From Opitutus sp. GAS368 (GTDB taxonomy: Bacteria > Verrucomicrobiota > Verrucomicrobiia > Opitutales > Opitutaceae), in the NCBI GenBank assembly GCA_945861235.1, contig CAMATV010000126.1, forward strand, positions 1 through 8,342: 8,342 bases of DNA. Reading direction: 5' to 3'. Both the position numbers and the translations under genes were made by a program. The notes below the pieces were generated by a model, which worked only from the letters and a program-made list of their open reading frames with translations, searched no databases and was not told the DNA's origin. Shown here piece after piece: positions 6,342-8,342 of this stretch (the stretch's first letter is position 1; every line of letters begins with the position of its first letter).

Positions 6342-7735
6342 CAGATCAACCGCGCTGGGGACCCGCTGAGCGCGTCGCGCTCATTATGCACGACATAGAG
6401 GAGCCCGCGGTGCAGGGCGGGCAGCGTCCACGTCGACGCAGCCTGAAACAGGCGCACGCGCTGTTTCGTCACGGTGCCTTTCGGTGTGAGTGCGAACTCG
6501 GCTAACAGGCCGTCCTCACCGAGACAAAAGATGCGTTCACCCGCTTGGAGCAGGCTCGCGCGAAAAAAGCTCTGCGTGCGACCGGACTCTTGGAAACGCG
6601 TGTCGTCGCTCCACAAAATTTTTCCCGTGGCCACCTCGAGGCACTTGAACTCGGTGTCGGGCGGATTGCGGCCCGCAAAGCCGTAAAGGTGGCCGTCGAT
6701 TTGCAGCGGCATCATCCAGTGCAGGCCGAAGCCGCGCTGCGTCCAGAGCTGCTTCGATTTCAGGTTCTCGTCGAACTCCAGCAACGTGCCGCCCTTCTCA
6801 TAGGTTTCGGAAATATAGACGCGCGTCGAGTCGACGACGAGCGGCGTGCCCGCGATCACGGATTCGAAGACTTTCGCGCGCCACGGAAAGCGGTCGTAAA
6901 CTTTGCCCGTTTGCGGATCGATCGTGAGCAACCCGCCGGCGCTCGGACGGCTATCGCCGGCGGCGATCACGAGCGCGACCTCGCGTCCCCGAATCGTGGC
7001 GACGATGGGCGAAGCGTAACTCGCGCCCCAGGTGTCTTCGACTTCCCAGAGCGTTTTCCCCGTGAGCTTGTCGAACGCCGCGACGCAGGTGCCCGAGGTT
7101 TCGTCGCGCGCCTTGCCGCCGACATTCACGATCACCCGATCTTTCCACACGAAGGGCGTCGGGCCGTAGCCGAAAAAATATTGGGGGATTTGGTAGTCCG
7201 CGGTCAGGTCGCGGCGCCAGAGGAGTTTTCCCGTTTTGAGATCGAGACAATGCAGCAGCGCGGTCACGCCCGCGACGTAGATGCGATCACCGTCAATCAC
7301 CGCGCTGGAGCGCGGCCCAGGGCTGAAGCCGTAGCGATCCTGATACGCGACGGGAGTGTCGAAACGCCAAAAACGCCGACCCGTTTCCGGATCGAGGCAG
7401 TCGACGGTTTCCTTGCCGTCGACGCGGTGAAAATAAACGAGTCGACCGGCGGAAAAGACCGGACAGGCGTAGCCCTCGCCCGTAGTCAGCTCCCAGATTT
7501 TCTTCGGTCCGCCCGCCGGCCAAATGCCGAGTAGCTTGGTCTCGGAGCTCGTGGCGTCGTGTTTCGGGCCGAGGAAGTGCGGCCAATCGGCGGTGATCGC
7601 GCCCGCGGGCAACGCCTTCGGGGCGGCGTGAAACGTCAGACCAGCGAAGGGCTTCGCCTCTTGGGCGACGCCGCTGTTGCAAAATGAAACGAGTCCGAGA
7701 ATGGCAAAGCGGGTGAGAATTTTTAACGCGTACAT
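6320..7735 (-). CDS. Secreted PQQ-like beta-propeller protein, WPAGGPK subtype
   Basis: This encodes 471 residues from the ATG at 7735, just before the signal peptide MYALKILTRFAILGLVSF, cut probably after GVA (residue 24). The frame extends to 7843, but the 36 extra residues are basic, lack an export signal and would fill the divergent gap. A spacer of about 25 residues precedes ADWPHFLGPKHDATS, then LLGIWPAGGPKKIW, matching the gene at 5034. Blade motifs are LDPETGRRFW, LDLKTGKLLW, FDKLTGKTLW, IDPQTGKVYD (Trp lost), LKSKQLW and LEVATGKILW. The end, LICYDFRGE, resembles the ISCYDIR end of that paralogue. It is the longest mature propeller here after that of the 2380-890 gene, or similar to it, partly through the N-terminal spacer. 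It is monocistronic in this window, convergent with 5034-6341 and divergent from the MFS gene. The ligand is unknown. Confidence 0.92.
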   Translation of the reverse strand: MYALKILTRFAILGLVSFCNSGVAQEAKPFAGLTFHAAPKALPAGAITADWPHFLGPKHDATSSETKLLGIWPAGGPKKIWELTTGEGYACPVFSAGRLVYFHRVDGKETVDCLDPETGRRFWRFDTPVAYQDRYGFSPGPRSSAVIDGDRIYVAGVTALLHCLDLKTGKLLWRRDLTADYQIPQYFFGYGPTPFVWKDRVIVNVGGKARDETSGTCVAAFDKLTGKTLWEVEDTWGASYASPIVATIRGREVALVIAAGDSRPSAGGLLTIDPQTGKVYDRFPWRAKVFESVIAGTPLVVDSTRVYISETYEKGGTLLEFDENLKSKQLWTQRGFGLHWMMPLQIDGHLYGFAGRNPPDTEFKCLEVATGKILWSDDTRFQESGRTQSFFRASLLQAGERIFCLGEDGLLAEFALTPKGTVTKQRVRLFQAASTWTLPALHRGLLYVVHNERDALSGSPARLICYDFRGE

Positions 7736-7845
7736 AGGGCGACCGGCGAAAGCGTGCGGGGTGTCGGTCTTGCCGCAACTGAAAGGTTTGCAGCGAGCAA
7801 CTCCGCGCACTTTCCTGCGCGCCCCAACGTCCCGCCCGCCCACTC
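7736..7845. promoter_or_regulatory. Divergent intergenic region, propeller gene and MFS gene
   Basis: These 110 bases lie between two outward-facing starts and should carry both promoters. No clear -35/-10 pair is seen. A six-pair inverted repeat, CGCGCA (7804-7809) and TGCGCG (7816-7821), lies about 25 bases before the MFS start and could be a small operator or a leader hairpin. The last bases, CCCACTC, abut the MFS ATG; no Shine-Dalgarno sequence is present. Confidence 0.35.
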
Positions 7846-8342
7846 ATGACTCAAGCTGCCGCCCTCTTCTCCCGCTTGCCCGCGCTGCTGTCGCGCACGC
7901 GGTTCTACTATGGTTGGGTCGTGGTCGGCCTCGCGGCGCTCGCGATGGTGGGGACGCTCCCGGGTCGGACGCAGGGGTTGGGCCTGATCACGGAGTCGTT
8001 GTTAGAAGATCTGCAGCTCGACCGCGTGACGTTCGCCGAAATGAATCTTTGGGCGACGCTGCTCGGGTCGTTATGCTGCGTCGGCGTCGGTCGCCTGCAG
8101 GATCAGATCGGCACTCGGATCGTGCTGACCGCGATTGCCGCGCTGTTGGGGCTGGTCGTGTTGGCGATGAGTGTGACGACCGGGGTGGCGGCCATGTTTG
8201 GCCTACTCGTGTTATCGCGCGGCCTCGGTCAGAGCGCGCTTTCGGTGGTGAGTGTCACGATGGTCGGCCAGTGGTTTCGCGGCCGGTTGAATCTGGCGAT
8301 GGGGATTTTTTCCGTGGCCTTGAGTCTGGGCTTCATGACGGC
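7846..8342 (+). CDS. Major facilitator superfamily transporter, N-terminal part
   Basis: The frame is open from ATG 7846 to the right edge, 165 codons plus two bases; a full MFS protein is about 400-450 residues. After a short cytoplasmic start comes FYYGWVVVGLAALAM (residues 20-34), a first transmembrane helix with the Y-Y-G-W-V-V opening common in oxalate/formate antiporter-like and monocarboxylate-type MFS members. Helix 2 lies near residues 65-82. It is followed by GRLQDQIGTRIVL (82-94), the family's loop 2-3 signature G-x-L-x-D-x-x-G-x-R. Helices 3 (95-112) and 4 (115-138, with LSRGLGQ) follow. Next comes WFRGRLNLAMG, another conserved MFS segment, and the start of helix 5. It is an inner-membrane secondary transporter; substrate and coupling ion cannot be read from this half. 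It is divergent from a propeller gene, so a shared pathway is possible but unproven. Confidence 0.92.
   Translation, partial: MTQAAALFSRLPALLSRTRFYYGWVVVGLAALAMVGTLPGRTQGLGLITESLLEDLQLDRVTFAEMNLWATLLGSLCCVGVGRLQDQIGTRIVLTAIAALLGLVVLAMSVTTGVAAMFGLLVLSRGLGQSALSVVSVTMVGQWFRGRLNLAMGIFSVALSLGFMT

Noticed and set aside
6403..6422. Terminator for the rightward pair (GCCCGC/GCGGGC inverted repeat)
   Set aside because: It is a six-pair stem with no T-run, inside the opposing coding region; GC-rich coding sequence gives such stems by chance.
6545..7534. A 329-codon plus-strand frame opposite the 7735-6320 gene
   Set aside because: The minus-strand product is a clear family member. The plus frame has no recognisable motif and a composition expected of an antisense shadow.
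1..7735. Repeated DNA strings resembling ACGGGAAAAATTCTCTGG on both strands
   Set aside because: These encode the T-G-K-I-L-W core of propeller blades. They follow the reading frames and are protein repeats, not DNA-level elements.
1..7735. Naming any gene bamB or calling it a PQQ-dependent alcohol dehydrogenase
   Set aside because: The fold family is the same, but the N-terminal W-x-x-F-R-G-P signature, the six-fold paralogy and lack of a lipobox in most copies do not fit BamB. Length and missing haem or dehydrogenase features do not support an oxidase.
7736..7843. N-terminal extension of the 7735-6320 gene to an ATG at 7843
   Set aside because: The added residues are basic and would bury the signal peptide. 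The ATG at 7735 directly precedes a typical one.

Overview
The window is GC-rich and dominated by one protein family. Six of its seven genes encode secreted PQQ-like (BamB/quinoprotein-type) beta-propeller proteins. The seventh, cut by the right edge, is a major facilitator superfamily (MFS) transporter. Sets of exported propeller proteins opening with a W-x-x-F-R-G-P motif are typical of the Planctomycetes-Verrucomicrobia-Chlamydiae group. The GC-rich coding and the lack of Shine-Dalgarno sites point to a Verrucomicrobiota (Opitutaceae-like) or planctomycete bacterium. This assignment is inference from style, not from a marker gene.

Layout. On the minus strand, three propeller genes read leftward as one probable operon: 3639-2377, then 2380-890, then 852-1, the last running off the left edge. 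The first two overlap by an ATGA; the third follows after 37 bases. A 156-base divergent gap (3640-3795) separates this operon from a rightward pair, 3796-5037 and 5034-6341, again joined by an ATGA overlap. A sixth propeller gene lies on the minus strand (7735-6320) and overlaps the end of the fifth by 22 bases, tail to tail. A 110-base divergent gap (7736-7845) leads to the MFS gene, 7846 to the right edge.

Function. All six propellers carry an export signal and several copies of the blade motif D-x-x-T-G-K-x-x-W. None shows a haem motif or the length of a classical PQQ alcohol dehydrogenase. They are best read as periplasmic or surface binding or scaffold proteins of unknown ligand. The MFS protein may move a small solute connected with them, but the sequence names no substrate.

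The most unusual signal is at 2233-2361. Three short palindromes of one REP-like family, with a GTAG-type header, a CCC/GGG-ended stem and a GTGA loop, sit in frame inside the 5' end of the second propeller gene. They encode about 43 extra residues and appear to split an ordinary signal peptide. Two stem positions show compensatory base changes between copies, which supports a genuine structured element.
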